DNA from: Gemmatimonadota bacterium
GTDB taxonomy: Bacteria; Gemmatimonadota; Gemmatimonadetes; Gemmatimonadales; GWC2-71-9
Direction of reading: 5' to 3'
Assembly (NCBI GenBank): GCA_009692115.1
Contig: SHZU01000006.1
Span: forward strand, 124,001-188,000
Length of the DNA: 64,000 nucleotides
The notes under the pieces are model-generated. The model was not told the DNA's origin, did not search any database, and was given only the letters and a program-made list of their open reading frames with translations. Below are positions 8,227 through 19,780 of this stretch, piece by piece. A program made the translations under genes and the position numbers. The stretch's first letter is position 1. Each line of letters opens with the position of its first letter.

Positions 8227-8980
8227 TCACGACCAAGAGGCTAGTGGCTTGGGCAATAGTGAACACCCCCAAGACCCGGTCGTCTTTGGCGCGCAGGACC
8301 TCCACCAAGAATCGTTCGGTCCCCGCAAACATCAGATAGGCCCCGAACAGCCACCCGAATGGCCGGGTGCCGAGCCGCCAGCGCCATAGCACCATGAACA
8401 CGCCCAGCATGATCGCGACCTCGTACAACTGGGTCGGATGGACGGCCAGCACGGTGGATGGATCGGTACCGGTGGGCACGGGGATCCCGAACAAATTCGC
8501 CAGGTTCCCGGCGGTTGACGGGGGAAGTCCCTGGGGAAACTTGACCGCCCACGGGAGGTCGGTCGGCCGGCCGTAGTCATCGCCCACGACGAAGCAGCCG
8601 ATCCGCCCGATGGCGTAGGCTCCCGCGAGCGCCGGGGCCGAGAGCTCCGCAGTGATCCGGATCGGGACCCCGCGCCGCCAGCCGTTCAATACCACGGCGG
8701 CCAGGCCTCCAAGGAAGCCCCCGTACCACACCAGGCCGCCGCGCGATAACAGGGCACCCATGTCCTGGGTCAGCGCCACGTACCAGAGCTTGGCCCCGAG
8801 GACGCCGCCGATGACCGCCGCCACGATCATGTCGGCGCCGTATTCCTCGTTCCACCGGCGCCGCCGAAGCTCCAGGGCAATCAGCCAGCCGCCGACCACG
8901 AACCCCAGCATCATCGCGATGCCGAAGCCGGTGATCTCGAAGCTGCCGATCCGAAAGACGAGTGGGTACACCGTAGTCAT
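8144..8980 (-). CDS. lgt: Prolipoprotein diacylglyceryl transferase
   Basis: Lgt transfers diacylglycerol from phosphatidylglycerol to the lipobox Cys of prolipoproteins at the inner membrane. The 278-residue protein has about seven hydrophobic segments and the Lgt signature GRIGCFVVGDDYGRPT in the middle, where many homologues carry GCCYG. The ATG at 8980 overlaps the tsaD stop (ATGA), giving the expected N-terminus (YPLVFRIGSFEITGFG). The gene ends with TAG. It is the last gene of the long leftward train and overlaps the oppositely oriented iron permease by 83 bases. Confidence 0.92.
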   Translation of the reverse strand: MTTVYPLVFRIGSFEITGFGIAMMLGFVVGGWLIALELRRRRWNEEYGADMIVAAVIGGVLGAKLWYVALTQDMGALLSRGGLVWYGGFLGGLAAVVLNGWRRGVPIRITAELSAPALAGAYAIGRIGCFVVGDDYGRPTDLPWAVKFPQGLPPSTAGNLANLFGIPVPTGTDPSTVLAVHPTQLYEVAIMLGVFMVLWRWRLGTRPFGWLFGAYLMFAGTERFLVEVLRAKDDRVLGVFTIAQATSLLVVITGLVVVNRLARAANPAPGAYLTKAPS

Positions 8981-10026
8981 GAGGAGGTCTTTGCCAGGTG
9001 GAGGTCGGCCGGCCGGACCAGGCCCGGCATCGGTTGCCAATCGAAGGGTTCGAGGTCGGGCCCGCTCCGCTCGCCGCGGGCCAAGTGCCACGCCCCGGCG
9101 GCCGCGATCATCGCGGCGTTATCGGTGTTGAGTCGGGGCGAGGCGACCACGACCTCGGCGCGGGCGCCGAGCCGGTCCCGAAGCCGAGCGGCCAGGGTCC
9201 GGTTGCAGGCGACTCCGCCGACGAGCGTGGCTCGGCGCCTGCCGAGCGCTTCGGTGGCCCGGGCGGTTTTTTCGACCAGGACGTCGATCGCGGCGTCCTG
9301 GAATCCCCGCGCCAGGTCGGCTCGGTCATGGTCGAGGTCGGGGCTGGCGCGAACGGCGCGGAGGACGGCCGTCTTGAGTCCGCTGAACGAAAATGCCAAT
9401 CCGTCCTTGAACAGGGGGCGGGGAAATCGGAACCGGGCCGGGTTGCCGGTGGCGGCCAGTTGTTCGAGGGCGGCGCCGGCGGGGTAGTCCAATCCGAGCA
9501 GGGTGCCGACCTTGTCAAACGCTTCGCCGGCGGCGTCGTCGAGCGTCTCGCCCAGCAAATGGTATTCGCCCCAGGCCGGCACATCGATCAGCATGGTATG
9601 TCCGCCGCTGACCAGCAGCGCGACAAACGGAGCCTCGAGGGTGGGATCTTCGAGCCAAGGCGCGAAGAGATGCCCTTCGTGGTGGTGGACGCCGATGAGT
9701 GGTTTGCCGAGCGACAATGCCAGGCCCTTAGCGTACATCACCCCCACCAGGAGCGCGCCGATCAAGCCGGGGCCGGCGGTCACCGCGATCGCCGTGATGT
9801 CCTCCGGGCTCACCCCCGCTTCAGCGAACGCCCGGGCCACCACGGGGTCGATGGTCCGGACGTGGGCCCGGCTGGCGAGTTCCGGGACGACGCCGCCGAA
9901 CACCCGGTGCACATCCTGGGACAAGATGACCAGGCTGCGGAGCATTGGCCGCCCGCCGTCGATGGCAAGCAGGGCGGCCGAGGTCTCGTCGCAACTGGTC
10001 TCGATCCCGAGGATGAGGTCAGCCAC
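8977..10026 (-). CDS. tsaD: tRNA N6-adenosine threonylcarbamoyltransferase
   Basis: TsaD completes synthesis of t6A37 in ANN-decoding tRNAs with TsaB and TsaE. The 349-residue protein starts with ILGIETSCDETSAAL and has the metal-binding HHHEGH motif near residue 110, a glycine loop SGGHT and the C-terminal NTDNAAMIA. The GTG at 10026 overlaps the stop of the thioredoxin gene and starts just before the first strand; a longer in-frame extension would lie inside that gene and is rejected. Confidence 0.95.
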   Translation of the reverse strand: MADLILGIETSCDETSAALLAIDGGRPMLRSLVILSQDVHRVFGGVVPELASRAHVRTIDPVVARAFAEAGVSPEDITAIAVTAGPGLIGALLVGVMYAKGLALSLGKPLIGVHHHEGHLFAPWLEDPTLEAPFVALLVSGGHTMLIDVPAWGEYHLLGETLDDAAGEAFDKVGTLLGLDYPAGAALEQLAATGNPARFRFPRPLFKDGLAFSFSGLKTAVLRAVRASPDLDHDRADLARGFQDAAIDVLVEKTARATEALGRRRATLVGGVACNRTLAARLRDRLGARAEVVVASPRLNTDNAAMIAAAGAWHLARGERSGPDLEPFDWQPMPGLVRPADLHLAKTSS

Positions 10027-10594
10027 CCGGGGCGGGTACCACGGCGGGGGCGGCTGGAGCGAGCGCGATCCCCAGCAATTGGGCAATGGTCTGGCGGCTC
10101 GCGTCAGAACTCCACGGATGCTCGCCGATGATCTTCTTGACGATGATGCCGTCTTGGTCGATCAGGAAGCTCTCGGGGAACATGATTGTCTGGAAGGCCT
10201 TCTGGACCGAGCCGTCGCCGTCGTGAAGAATGTCGAAGGTCAGCCCGAATTCCTCGGCAAAGGCCAGGACATCTTTGGTGTCGCCTTCGTCGACGCTGAC
10301 CGCGGCGATCTTGAACCCTTTGGGCCCGAGCTCCTTATAGAGCTGTTCCATGGCCGGCATCTCTTTGCGGCAGGGGACGCACCACGTGGCCCAGAGGTTG
10401 ACCAGGACGACTTTGCCCCGGTAGACGCCTTGCATCGAAACCGTATCGCCGGTTTTCAGGTTGACCGCCGAAAATCGAGGGGCACTTTGGCCGACCTCGA
10501 CCGGACGGGGCCGGTTGCCGAATTTCACCAGGGCATAGGCGCCCGCGACGAGGCCCAGCACGATCGCGATGACGAAGGTCCATTGTTTGCGCAT
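10019..10594 (-). CDS. TlpA/ResA-like membrane-anchored thioredoxin
   Basis: A 191-residue thiol-disulfide protein anchored by an N-terminal membrane helix (WTFVIAIVLGLVAGAYAL). The thioredoxin fold carries the active-site WCVPC near residue 72 and the cis-Pro region MFPESFLIDQDG. Proteins of this kind reduce periplasmic disulfides, for instance in apocytochrome c maturation, which would fit the c-type cytochrome encoded next door at 6214-8226; that link is inference. There is a Pro/Ala-rich C-terminal tail. The gene has its own promoter-like box upstream, with the -10 6 nt from the ATG. Confidence 0.85.
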   Translation of the reverse strand: MRKQWTFVIAIVLGLVAGAYALVKFGNRPRPVEVGQSAPRFSAVNLKTGDTVSMQGVYRGKVVLVNLWATWCVPCRKEMPAMEQLYKELGPKGFKIAAVSVDEGDTKDVLAFAEEFGLTFDILHDGDGSVQKAFQTIMFPESFLIDQDGIIVKKIIGEHPWSSDASRQTIAQLLGIALAPAAPAVVPAPGG

Positions 10595-10600
10595 GGATCA

Positions 10601-10606
10601 AGAATA
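10601..10606 (-). promoter_or_regulatory. -10 box of a probable leaderless promoter before the thioredoxin gene
   Basis: On the minus strand TATTCT is followed by exactly six bases (TGATCC) and then the ATG at 10594. There is no room for a ribosome site. The -35 region is weak (TGACCG at 18-bp spacing). This is one of the two visible breaks in the long leftward gene train. Confidence 0.45.
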
Positions 10607-10645
10607 CTAGGGAGAGGTGTCGTCCGGTCAGTGCCCCTGGCGATC

Positions 10646-11320
10646 CTAGGCGATGGTCCTGGGAACGCAGGCCGCCTTGAGCCCCGCTACCGCGGCCGCC
10701 GGGTCGGCCGCCCCGAAGACGGCGGTCCCGGCCACGAACATCTCAGAGCCTGCCTGATAGGCGGTGCCGATCGTCTGGGCGGTGATGCCACCGTCGATTT
10801 CGATGAGCGCGGAAGAACCGGCCTCATCGAGCATGGCCTTGAGCCGGCGGATCTTGTCAGTGGCGCCGGGCCAGTACCCCTGGCCCCCGAATCCGGGGTT
10901 GACCGACATGACCAACACCAAGTCGAGATCGGGAATCACTTCGGCGATCAGGGAGAGCGGGGTGCCGGGGTTGAGCACGAGCCCCGCCTTCATTCCGCGT
11001 TCCCGGGCCGCCGCGAGTTGCCGCTGCACGTGGCGAGTCGCCTCCGGGTGGAACGCGAACGTGTGGGCCCCGAGGTCGGCATACTCCGCCAGGTATTTTT
11101 CCGGTTCCGTCACCATCAGGTGGACGTCGAGCGGAAGGTCGGTGAGTTTTCGGAGGGCCTTGATGACCGGGCCACCGAACGTCAGGTTCGGGACGAAGTG
11201 GCCGTCCATGACGTCGATGTGAATCCAGTCGGCCCCACCGGCTTCGACTTGGCTGATCTGTTCCTTGAGCCGGCCGAGATCGGCGGCCAAGACGGAGGGG
11301 GCAATCCGGGCGGGCTTCAT
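10646..11320 (-). CDS. rpe: Ribulose-phosphate 3-epimerase
   Basis: Rpe interconverts ribulose 5-phosphate and xylulose 5-phosphate in the pentose phosphate pathway. The 224-residue TIM barrel shows IAPSVLAAD at the start, the metal/substrate motif HIDVMDGHFVPNLTFG, DVHLMV, and the phosphate site VNPGFGGQ and EIDGGI. The ATG at 11320 overlaps the preceding stop (TGATG). It ends in TAG, confirming that TAG is a real stop in this genome. Confidence 0.95.
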   Translation of the reverse strand: MKPARIAPSVLAADLGRLKEQISQVEAGGADWIHIDVMDGHFVPNLTFGGPVIKALRKLTDLPLDVHLMVTEPEKYLAEYADLGAHTFAFHPEATRHVQRQLAAARERGMKAGLVLNPGTPLSLIAEVIPDLDLVLVMSVNPGFGGQGYWPGATDKIRRLKAMLDEAGSSALIEIDGGITAQTIGTAYQAGSEMFVAGTAVFGAADPAAAVAGLKAACVPRTIA

Positions 11321-12084
11321 CAATTGGTCTCCGCGACGATCAGGTCGATTCGGGTTCGGTGGACGGCGCGGGACCCCGCCGCCGGCAGTTGCTCGAGGAC
11401 GGAGCCCGGCGGTCCCCGGCGGCCGTCCCCCGTCCGGATCCGGCCCGCCGTAAACCCGGCGGCTTCCAAGCGGCGCTTGGCGTCGTCAGGCCGGAGGCCG
11501 ACGACGTTAGGCACGTCGAGTTCCGCCGGCCCTTGGCTCACGATCAGGTCAATAGTGCTTCCTGGTTTCTTGGGCGCCCCGGCCGCGGGTCTGGTGTTGA
11601 CGATGACGTCCGGGTCGGCTCCACCGGGCACGGTGTCGACGCCACCGACTTTGAGGCCGGCGGTGATCAGGACCCGAATGGCGGCCTCGAGCTCAAAATC
11701 GGTCAGGTCCGGCACCAGAATCGGCGACGGGCCGGCGCTCTTCGTCAGGGTGACCGTGGTGCCCTGCGGGACCACCAGGTCGGGCGGGGGATCCTGCCAC
11801 AGCACCGTGCCAGCGGGCGCCTCCGGATCGGCCTCCTCACCCTCGACCTGGACCTTGAAGCCCTGGCCCGACAACGACTGCTCGGCGGCTGCGATCGGAA
11901 GCCCGATCAGGCGGGGCACGACATGGTCCTGTTGGAAGATCGGTCCCGGGTACGCGATGCAGGTCGTGAGATACCCGGCCAGTCCCGATCCGAGCAGGAC
12001 CACCGCCGTCGTCAAGCGCCGCCGCCCCACGATCGTCTTCGGCAAGGGGATTCGAGGTCGTCGAGGCGGGTTCGGCGTCGTCAT
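11320..12084 (-). CDS. Membrane-anchored PASTA-domain protein
   Basis: A 254-residue protein with a basic N-terminus, one membrane helix (about residues 27-45) and an extracytoplasmic part made of three PASTA repeats (starting VVPRLIGLPIAAAEQSL, ILVPDLTDFELEAAIRVL and LDVPNVVGLRPDDAKRRL). PASTA domains bind peptidoglycan or muropeptides and are usually attached to Ser/Thr kinases or penicillin-binding proteins; here no kinase domain is present. In many genomes a PASTA kinase lies between rsmB and rpe, so this may be the sensor part alone. The start overlaps the rsmB stop (TGATG). Confidence 0.82.
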   Translation of the reverse strand: MTTPNPPRRPRIPLPKTIVGRRRLTTAVVLLGSGLAGYLTTCIAYPGPIFQQDHVVPRLIGLPIAAAEQSLSGQGFKVQVEGEEADPEAPAGTVLWQDPPPDLVVPQGTTVTLTKSAGPSPILVPDLTDFELEAAIRVLITAGLKVGGVDTVPGGADPDVIVNTRPAAGAPKKPGSTIDLIVSQGPAELDVPNVVGLRPDDAKRRLEAAGFTAGRIRTGDGRRGPPGSVLEQLPAAGSRAVHRTRIDLIVAETN

Positions 12085-13400
12085 CACAGGATTCTGCGCA
12101 GTCGGGCGGCATAGGCGCCATCCGTTCCGTGCCGTTGGGGCAACACGACCAAATCGCCGTCAGCGTTCAGCAACTCGGCCGGGACATTGGTCGACGGTTC
12201 GCGGCGAAACCGGGGGTCGCCATCGAGGAATCGGGCGACCTGGGCTTCGTTCTCCTCGGGCTCCAGCGAACAGGTTGCGAATAATAGTAATCCCCCCGGG
12301 GCCACGACTTCGGCGGCCTGGATCAGAAATCGGCCGGCCTGATAGGCCAAGCTCTGTAGAGCCTCGGGCGCGACCCGCCACCGAGCGTCGGGATGACGGG
12401 CAAAAGTGCCGGTGCCGAGGCAAGGGACGTCGAGCAAAACCGCCCCAACGGGCCGAATCGGTGGTTTGGTCACGTCGGCCAACAACGCCAGCACGTTGGG
12501 TGGCGCCGCCCGCGTCAGATTTTCGGCCAGCCGGCGGACCCTGACTCTCGTCCGGTCGGCCGCGATGACCAGCGACCGTCCGGTTGCGAGCGCAATGGAC
12601 TTGCCGCCGGGCGCGGCACAGGCGTCGTAGAGAATGGCGCCCGGGTCGGGGGCCAAGAATCGGGTCACCAGCCGCTGAGCCGGGTCCTGGACGACAAAGG
12701 CACCGTCAGCGTATCCGGGCATCTCCGCCGGCTTCTTGGCCGAGACGATGAGCCCCGCGTCGAACGGAGCCGGCCGGAACGTGATCCCGGCCGCGGTCAG
12801 GCCGGCTTCCACTTGGCTCCGCGACCACCGGGCGGGCTGGATCACCAACTTAGGCCGGGTGTTGTTCCAGGTCAGCAGGCCGGGGGTTTCCTCTGGCCCG
12901 AACCGGGCCAGCCATCGCGCCACCAGCCACTCGGGGTGGGAAAACTCGCGGGACAGCATCGCGGCGCCACCCTCGGTTCCCCCCAAGTCAACCCGATCGG
13001 CGTGGCCGTCCGCCATTCGGCGGAGCACCGCATTGACGAACCCCGCGACCTTGCGTCCTCCGAACCGCCGGGCCACCCCGACGGTGCTTTGCACGGCGGC
13101 ATGGGGAGGCACCCGGTCCAAGTGCAGTAGTTGGAATGCGCCGAGGCGAAGGACGTCCAGGGTGTCGGCCTTGACGCTGTCGATGCCCCGTTCGATGCCC
13201 CCGGCCAGCGATGAATCGAGGTGGGTTCGGGCCCGGAACACGCCGGCGGCGAGTTCGTGGGCCAACCGGCGGTCGTCGGTGTCGAGGTCTTTGACCGCCC
13301 GGCGGAGGGCGACGTCGAAGGGCACGCCGTGCCGGACATCGTGGAGTACCCGCCAGGCGGCAAAGCGAGGTCCGAGTCCGGGCTCGTCGGCTCCGGTCAT
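12084..13400 (-). CDS. rsmB: 16S rRNA m5C967 methyltransferase
   Basis: RsmB (Sun/Fmu) methylates C967 of 16S rRNA using SAM. The 438-residue protein has an N-terminal NusB-like helical domain (1-150) and a Rossmann methyltransferase domain with DACAAPGGKS at the SAM site, the catalytic PCLGTG (Cys) and the second Cys motif ATCSLEPEEN. It lies between the thiamine-type gene and the PASTA gene, overlapping both by 1-4 bases. Confidence 0.95.
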   Translation of the reverse strand: MTGADEPGLGPRFAAWRVLHDVRHGVPFDVALRRAVKDLDTDDRRLAHELAAGVFRARTHLDSSLAGGIERGIDSVKADTLDVLRLGAFQLLHLDRVPPHAAVQSTVGVARRFGGRKVAGFVNAVLRRMADGHADRVDLGGTEGGAAMLSREFSHPEWLVARWLARFGPEETPGLLTWNNTRPKLVIQPARWSRSQVEAGLTAAGITFRPAPFDAGLIVSAKKPAEMPGYADGAFVVQDPAQRLVTRFLAPDPGAILYDACAAPGGKSIALATGRSLVIAADRTRVRVRRLAENLTRAAPPNVLALLADVTKPPIRPVGAVLLDVPCLGTGTFARHPDARWRVAPEALQSLAYQAGRFLIQAAEVVAPGGLLLFATCSLEPEENEAQVARFLDGDPRFRREPSTNVPAELLNADGDLVVLPQRHGTDGAYAARLRRIL

Positions 13401-14014
13401 GCCGCCAACTCGCGGACGAGCTGATCGGCCGCCCGCGCCGGATCAGAGGCCGACCAGAGGGCCGTGGTGGCGGCGATGCCCCACGCGCCGGCCGCTCGGA
13501 CCGAGCCGACCTGGTCCACGCCAATGCCGCCGCACGCCACCACCGGGATGCCGAGCGTGACGATGTGCCGGAGCCAGTCGAGGCCGAGCCCTCCCCGATC
13601 AGGATCGGCCGACGAGGGAAACACCGGGCCGGCGATCAGGAAGTCGGCGCCGCCGGCCACCGCGGCTTCGGCCTCGGTGACGGACCGGACCACGATGCCG
13701 ATCCGTCCGGCCTGAAAGATCTTCCGGGCACCCGACGCCGCCGGGCCGTCGGCGTCCAACACGAGGCCGTGGGCCCCGGTCGCGGCGCCTAACGCCGGAT
13801 CGCCGGACGCCAGGAAGGCCGCTTCCGGGGGCCGGACCAAGGCCCGGACCCGAAGCAACAGCGCCATCTGGTGGCTGGTTGGGGTACCAGGGGCCCGAAC
13901 CACGATGCCGACGGTGGGTCCGGCGGAGGCGATGGCGGCCGCCTTGATCGCGAAATCCTCGGTGCCGACGACGTGATGGTCGGTCAGGGCGAGCAGGCGC
14001 GGCAGCGGCCTCAT
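13397..14014 (-). CDS. Thiamine-phosphate synthase family protein (ThiE/TenI-like)
   Basis: A 205-residue TIM barrel of the ThiE/TenI family. It contains LLALTDHH at the N-terminus, a phosphate-binding GPVFPSSADP loop in the middle and VVACGGIG near the C-terminus, as in thiamine-phosphate synthase. The HGLVLDADGP segment is less typical than the usual VHLGQ motif, so it could be a TenI-type isomerase rather than a true synthase. No other thiamine genes are nearby. It overlaps fmt and rsmB by 4 bases. Confidence 0.75.
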   Translation of the reverse strand: MRPLPRLLALTDHHVVGTEDFAIKAAAIASAGPTVGIVVRAPGTPTSHQMALLLRVRALVRPPEAAFLASGDPALGAATGAHGLVLDADGPAASGARKIFQAGRIGIVVRSVTEAEAAVAGGADFLIAGPVFPSSADPDRGGLGLDWLRHIVTLGIPVVACGGIGVDQVGSVRAAGAWGIAATTALWSASDPARAADQLVRELAA

Positions 14015-14934
14015 CCGAGCTGGTCGCCGATCGCGAGCGGTCGCCCCCGGAGCCAGTCGAGCGTGTTCATGCGAGGTTTGCCAGCCGGCTGGACGTGGCC
14101 GATGGCCACGGCTCCGGTTCCGGCGGCTACGACCAAGTCAGGGCTCAGCCAGAGGACCGTTCCGGGGCGGCCGTTCCCCTTGACGGGTCGTGGCGCGAAG
14201 CACTTGAGGTCCCGGCCGGCCAGCGTCGTCCAACTGCCCGGCACGGGGTCGAACGCCCGAATGCCGTTGGCCACGTCATCGGCCGGCTTGGTCCAGTCGA
14301 TCCGGGCCACCTCGCGGCCGATCTTCGGGGCCAGGGTGACTCGGGTGGGGTCCTGCGGGTGGAAGACGGCGGTCCCCTGGCGGAACCGGTCAATCGCCTC
14401 CTGCAGGGCCGCCGCACCTAACGTTGCGAGTCGGGCGGTCAGCTCGCCGCCGGTATCGGTCGGGCCGATCGGGGTTTCCTTGGCCAGCAGGACCGGACCG
14501 CTGTCGAGGCCGGCTTCCATCCGCATGATGGTGACGCCGGTGGCCGGGTCGCCGTGGGCGATGGCCCATTGGATCGGGGCCGCCCCGCGCCACCGCGGGA
14601 GCAGGCTCGCGTGGACGTTGATCATCCCGAGCCTGGGGATCTCGAGCAACGCCGGCCGGAGCAGGTGCCCGTAGGCCACCACCACGCCGAGGTCGGCGTC
14701 GAAGGCGCGGCACTGGTCGAGAAACTCGGGCCCGGTGGGTCGCTCCGGCTGGAGGACCGGAATGCCCGCGGCCAGGGCCCGCACCTTGACCGGCGGCGGC
14801 TCAAGCGTCGATCGGGAGCGGCCGCGGGGCCGGTCGGGCTGAGTGACCACGCCCACGACCGTGACCCCAAGACCCAGCAACGTCTCGAGACTCGGGACGG
14901 CAAACTCGGGCGTCCCAAAGAACACGATCCGCAT
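14011..14934 (-). CDS. fmt: Methionyl-tRNA formyltransferase
   Basis: Fmt formylates initiator Met-tRNA using 10-formyl-tetrahydrofolate. The 307-residue protein has the N-terminal FFGTPEFAVPSLETL, the catalytic signature with LLPRWRGAAPIQWAI (His and Asn just before it) and a C-terminal anticodon-like beta domain (LWLSPDLVVAAGTGAVAI). It is adjacent to def, the deformylase that removes the same formyl group, a widely conserved pair. Confidence 0.95.
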   Translation of the reverse strand: MRIVFFGTPEFAVPSLETLLGLGVTVVGVVTQPDRPRGRSRSTLEPPPVKVRALAAGIPVLQPERPTGPEFLDQCRAFDADLGVVVAYGHLLRPALLEIPRLGMINVHASLLPRWRGAAPIQWAIAHGDPATGVTIMRMEAGLDSGPVLLAKETPIGPTDTGGELTARLATLGAAALQEAIDRFRQGTAVFHPQDPTRVTLAPKIGREVARIDWTKPADDVANGIRAFDPVPGSWTTLAGRDLKCFAPRPVKGNGRPGTVLWLSPDLVVAAGTGAVAIGHVQPAGKPRMNTLDWLRGRPLAIGDQLG

Positions 14935-15467
14935 TACGCCGGGTCGTCGTCCTCCGGAACGACCTTACGGATCAGGCCGCTGCCCTTGTTGTCTTTTTTC
15001 CAGCGGCGGAGGAGGATCTCGCGTTTGAGAATGCTGAGGTGGTCGAAGAACAGGATGCCGTCGAGGTGGTCGATCTCGTGCTGGACCGCGCGGGCCACGT
15101 AGCCGTCGAGTTCGCGGCGGTATCCCTGCCCGTGCTCGTCGAGGGCTTCGAGGACGATCCGCTCGGGGCGGGTCACCTCACCGAACACGTCAGGCAGCGA
15201 GAGGCAGCCCTCTTCGGCCCGGACCCGGCCTTCGGCACTCACGATGACCGGATTGATCATCGCAAACCGATCGTCTTCGACGCTGACGACCGCCACCCGC
15301 TCCGTGATGCCGACCTGGTTGGCCGCGAGGCCAACCCCCTTGGCGGCGTCCATCGTTTCGAACAAATCCGCCACGAACTGCCGGGTCCGGTCGTCGACGG
15401 CGCCGAGTTCGGCGCTCCTGGCCCTGAGCGGCGGCGAGCCCAGCAGATGGATGTCCAGCAGCGCCAT
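14934..15467 (-). CDS. def: Peptide deformylase
   Basis: Removes the N-formyl group from nascent proteins; an Fe2+ metalloenzyme. The 177-residue protein shows the three motifs: GVGLAANQVG (motif 1), EEGCLSLPD (motif 2, metal Cys) and QHEIDHLDG (motif 3, HExxH). The C-terminal tail is lysine and aspartate rich. It starts 1 base after the yajC stop and abuts fmt. Confidence 0.95.
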   Translation of the reverse strand: MALLDIHLLGSPPLRARSAELGAVDDRTRQFVADLFETMDAAKGVGLAANQVGITERVAVVSVEDDRFAMINPVIVSAEGRVRAEEGCLSLPDVFGEVTRPERIVLEALDEHGQGYRRELDGYVARAVQHEIDHLDGILFFDHLSILKREILLRRWKKDNKGSGLIRKVVPEDDDPA

Positions 15468-15468
15468 T

Positions 15469-17957
<2,489 letters not shown>

Positions 17958-17965
<8 letters not shown>

Positions 17966-18980
17966 ACAGCGGTCCCTGGCTGGCCGGCGGCGTGATGCCG
18001 AATCGTTTGTAAGCTTGGGCTGTTGCCACCCGGCCGCGGGAGGTCCGCTCCAGGAAGCCCTGCTGGAGCAGATACGGTTCGTACACTTCCTCCAGCGTTC
18101 CGCTGTCCTCGCCGACGGCCGCGCCTAACGTTTGCAGGCCGACCGGGCCCCCGCCGAACTTCTCGATGATGGTGGAAAGAATCCTGGCATCCATGTCGTC
18201 GAGGCCGAATTCATCGACGTTGAGCCGCTCCAGCGCGGCGGCGGCCACCGCCGGCGTAATGATGCCGTCGGCCCTGACCTCGGCGTAGTCCCGGACCCGG
18301 CGGAGGAGCCGGTTTGCGATCCGGGGCGTGCCCCGGCTTCGCTTGGCGATCTCGAGGGCCCCGGTGGCTTCGGCCGGAATGTTCAGAATCGCAGCGGAGC
18401 GGGTCACGATTTGAGCCAATTCGTCGGGACGGTAGAAGTTCAGCCGTTCCACGATGCCGAACCGGGCCCGCATCGGCGGGGTCAGTTGTCCGAACCGGGT
18501 GGTGGCGCCGACCAACGTGAACGGCTCGAGGGCCATCGGAATCGTCTGGGCGTTCGGCCCCTCGGCAATCCGGACGTCGACCCGGAAGTCCTCCATGGCG
18601 GGGTAGAGAAACTCTTCCAGCACCGGCCGGAGCCGATGGATCTCATCGATGAATAAGATGTCACCTTTAGAGAGACCGGTGAGCATGCCGACGAGGTCGC
18701 CGGGCTTTTCGAGGACCGGACCGGAGGTGGTCCGGATCTGGACGCCCATTTCGCGGGCCATCAGCATCGCCAGCGTGGTTTTGCCGAGGCCGGGCGGGCC
18801 GAAGAACAGGATGTGGTCGAGGGCGTCCTTCCGGGCCTTGGCCGCGTCGATCGCGATCTGGAGCGACGCCTTGACATGCTCCTGTCCCACGAACTCGTCG
18901 AGCCGGGACGGGCGGAGCGCCGCATCGGTGCCGCCCTCCTCGGGCAGCTCGTCCGGGGTAGTCACCTCGACCCGCGTCAT
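17958..18980 (-). CDS. ruvB: Holliday junction branch-migration ATPase RuvB
   Basis: RuvB is the hexameric AAA+ motor that drives branch migration with RuvA. The 340-residue protein contains [11 protein letters not shown], Walker [10 protein letters not shown], Walker [10 protein letters not shown], the sensor GATTRFG and the C-terminal winged helix. I chose the ATG at 18980 ([12 protein letters not shown]); an in-frame extension upstream is Arg/Ser rich and runs through the small zinc-ribbon gene. Confidence 0.96.
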
Positions 18981-18987
18981 CGGGGGA

Positions 18988-19176
18988 CTACTTCGCCTCG
19001 GAGTTCCACCGGACCGGCCGGACCGCCGGCCAGATCGCATGCCGGGCGCGGCAGGTGACGCAGCGATCGTCCGCCACCGCGGTGTTCATCGGCACCAGCT
19101 TCCGATTGGTGGAGCCGCACTTGGTGCACAGCCACTCCGCCGTTTGCTGGGCTCGCTTCGGTAATGTGGCGATCAT
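18988..19176 (-). CDS. Small zinc-ribbon protein inside the ruv cluster
   Basis: A 62-residue protein with two Cys pairs (CTKC near residue 17 and CVTC near 39), the spacing of a single zinc ribbon. It sits between ruvA and ruvB, 1 base after ruvA and 7 bases before the ruvB start, so it is very likely translated with them. I do not recognise the family; similar small ribbons bind nucleic acid, which would fit the recombination context, but this is inference. Confidence 0.65.
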   Translation of the reverse strand: MIATLPKRAQQTAEWLCTKCGSTNRKLVPMNTAVADDRCVTCRARHAIWPAVRPVRWNSEAK

Positions 19177-19177
19177 G

Positions 19178-19780
19178 CTATCGTCCTCCCGGCTTGGGTG
19201 TCGTCAACTGGTGTAAGGCCCGCTTGATCAACCCGGCGGCATCGCTGTCGGGTCCCTGGACCAGGGCCGCCCGGATCGCTTCGTCGGCCGCCACCGAGGC
19301 GTAGCCTAACGCCGCGAGCGCCCGGGTGGCTTCTTCGGCCGCCGACCCTTTCCGGGGGCCGGCATCCACGATGACCTCGGCGAACCGGTCGGACAATTCG
19401 AGGACCAGCCGTTCGGCCTTCTTCCGGCCGATGCCCGGGACGGTCGACAGCGCAACAAAGTCCTTGGCCTGGATCGCCCGGACCGTCCGGTCGGGGCCTA
19501 AACTCGAGAGCAGGGCCATGGCTAGTTTGGGTCCGAAGCCGCTCGCGCCGAGCAGGCGCTGAAAGATGCCCCGGTCGGCGGCCCGATCGAAGCCGAACAA
19601 GGTCCAGGCGTCCTCGCGAATGACCATTTCGATGAACAGCGAGCACCGCTGGCCGGGCGCCGGCAGGCGCTCCAGTACGCCCACCGGCACGGTCACAGCG
19701 TAACCCACGCCGCCGTCGGTCTGGATCACGATCGTTTCGCCCGCCCGATCGGAGAGGACGCCGGTGACGGTCGAGATCAC
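19178..19780 (-). CDS. ruvA: Holliday junction DNA-binding protein RuvA
   Basis: RuvA binds the four-way junction and loads RuvB. The 200-residue protein has the N-terminal OB fold (ISTVTGVLSDR ... VGYAVTVP), the helix-hairpin-helix motif TVPGIGRKKAERLVLEL and the C-terminal RuvB-contact domain (ATRALAALGYA). It overlaps ruvC by 4 bases; the order ruvC-ruvA-ruvB is the common one. Confidence 0.95.
   Translation of the reverse strand: MISTVTGVLSDRAGETIVIQTDGGVGYAVTVPVGVLERLPAPGQRCSLFIEMVIREDAWTLFGFDRAADRGIFQRLLGASGFGPKLAMALLSSLGPDRTVRAIQAKDFVALSTVPGIGRKKAERLVLELSDRFAEVIVDAGPRKGSAAEEATRALAALGYASVAADEAIRAALVQGPDSDAAGLIKRALHQLTTPKPGGR

Noticed and set aside
9503-12544. A 1013-codon plus-strand open frame
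   Set aside because: It is antisense to tsaD, the thioredoxin gene, rpe, the PASTA gene and rsmB, with low-complexity Arg/Pro/Ser composition; a GC-rich shadow.
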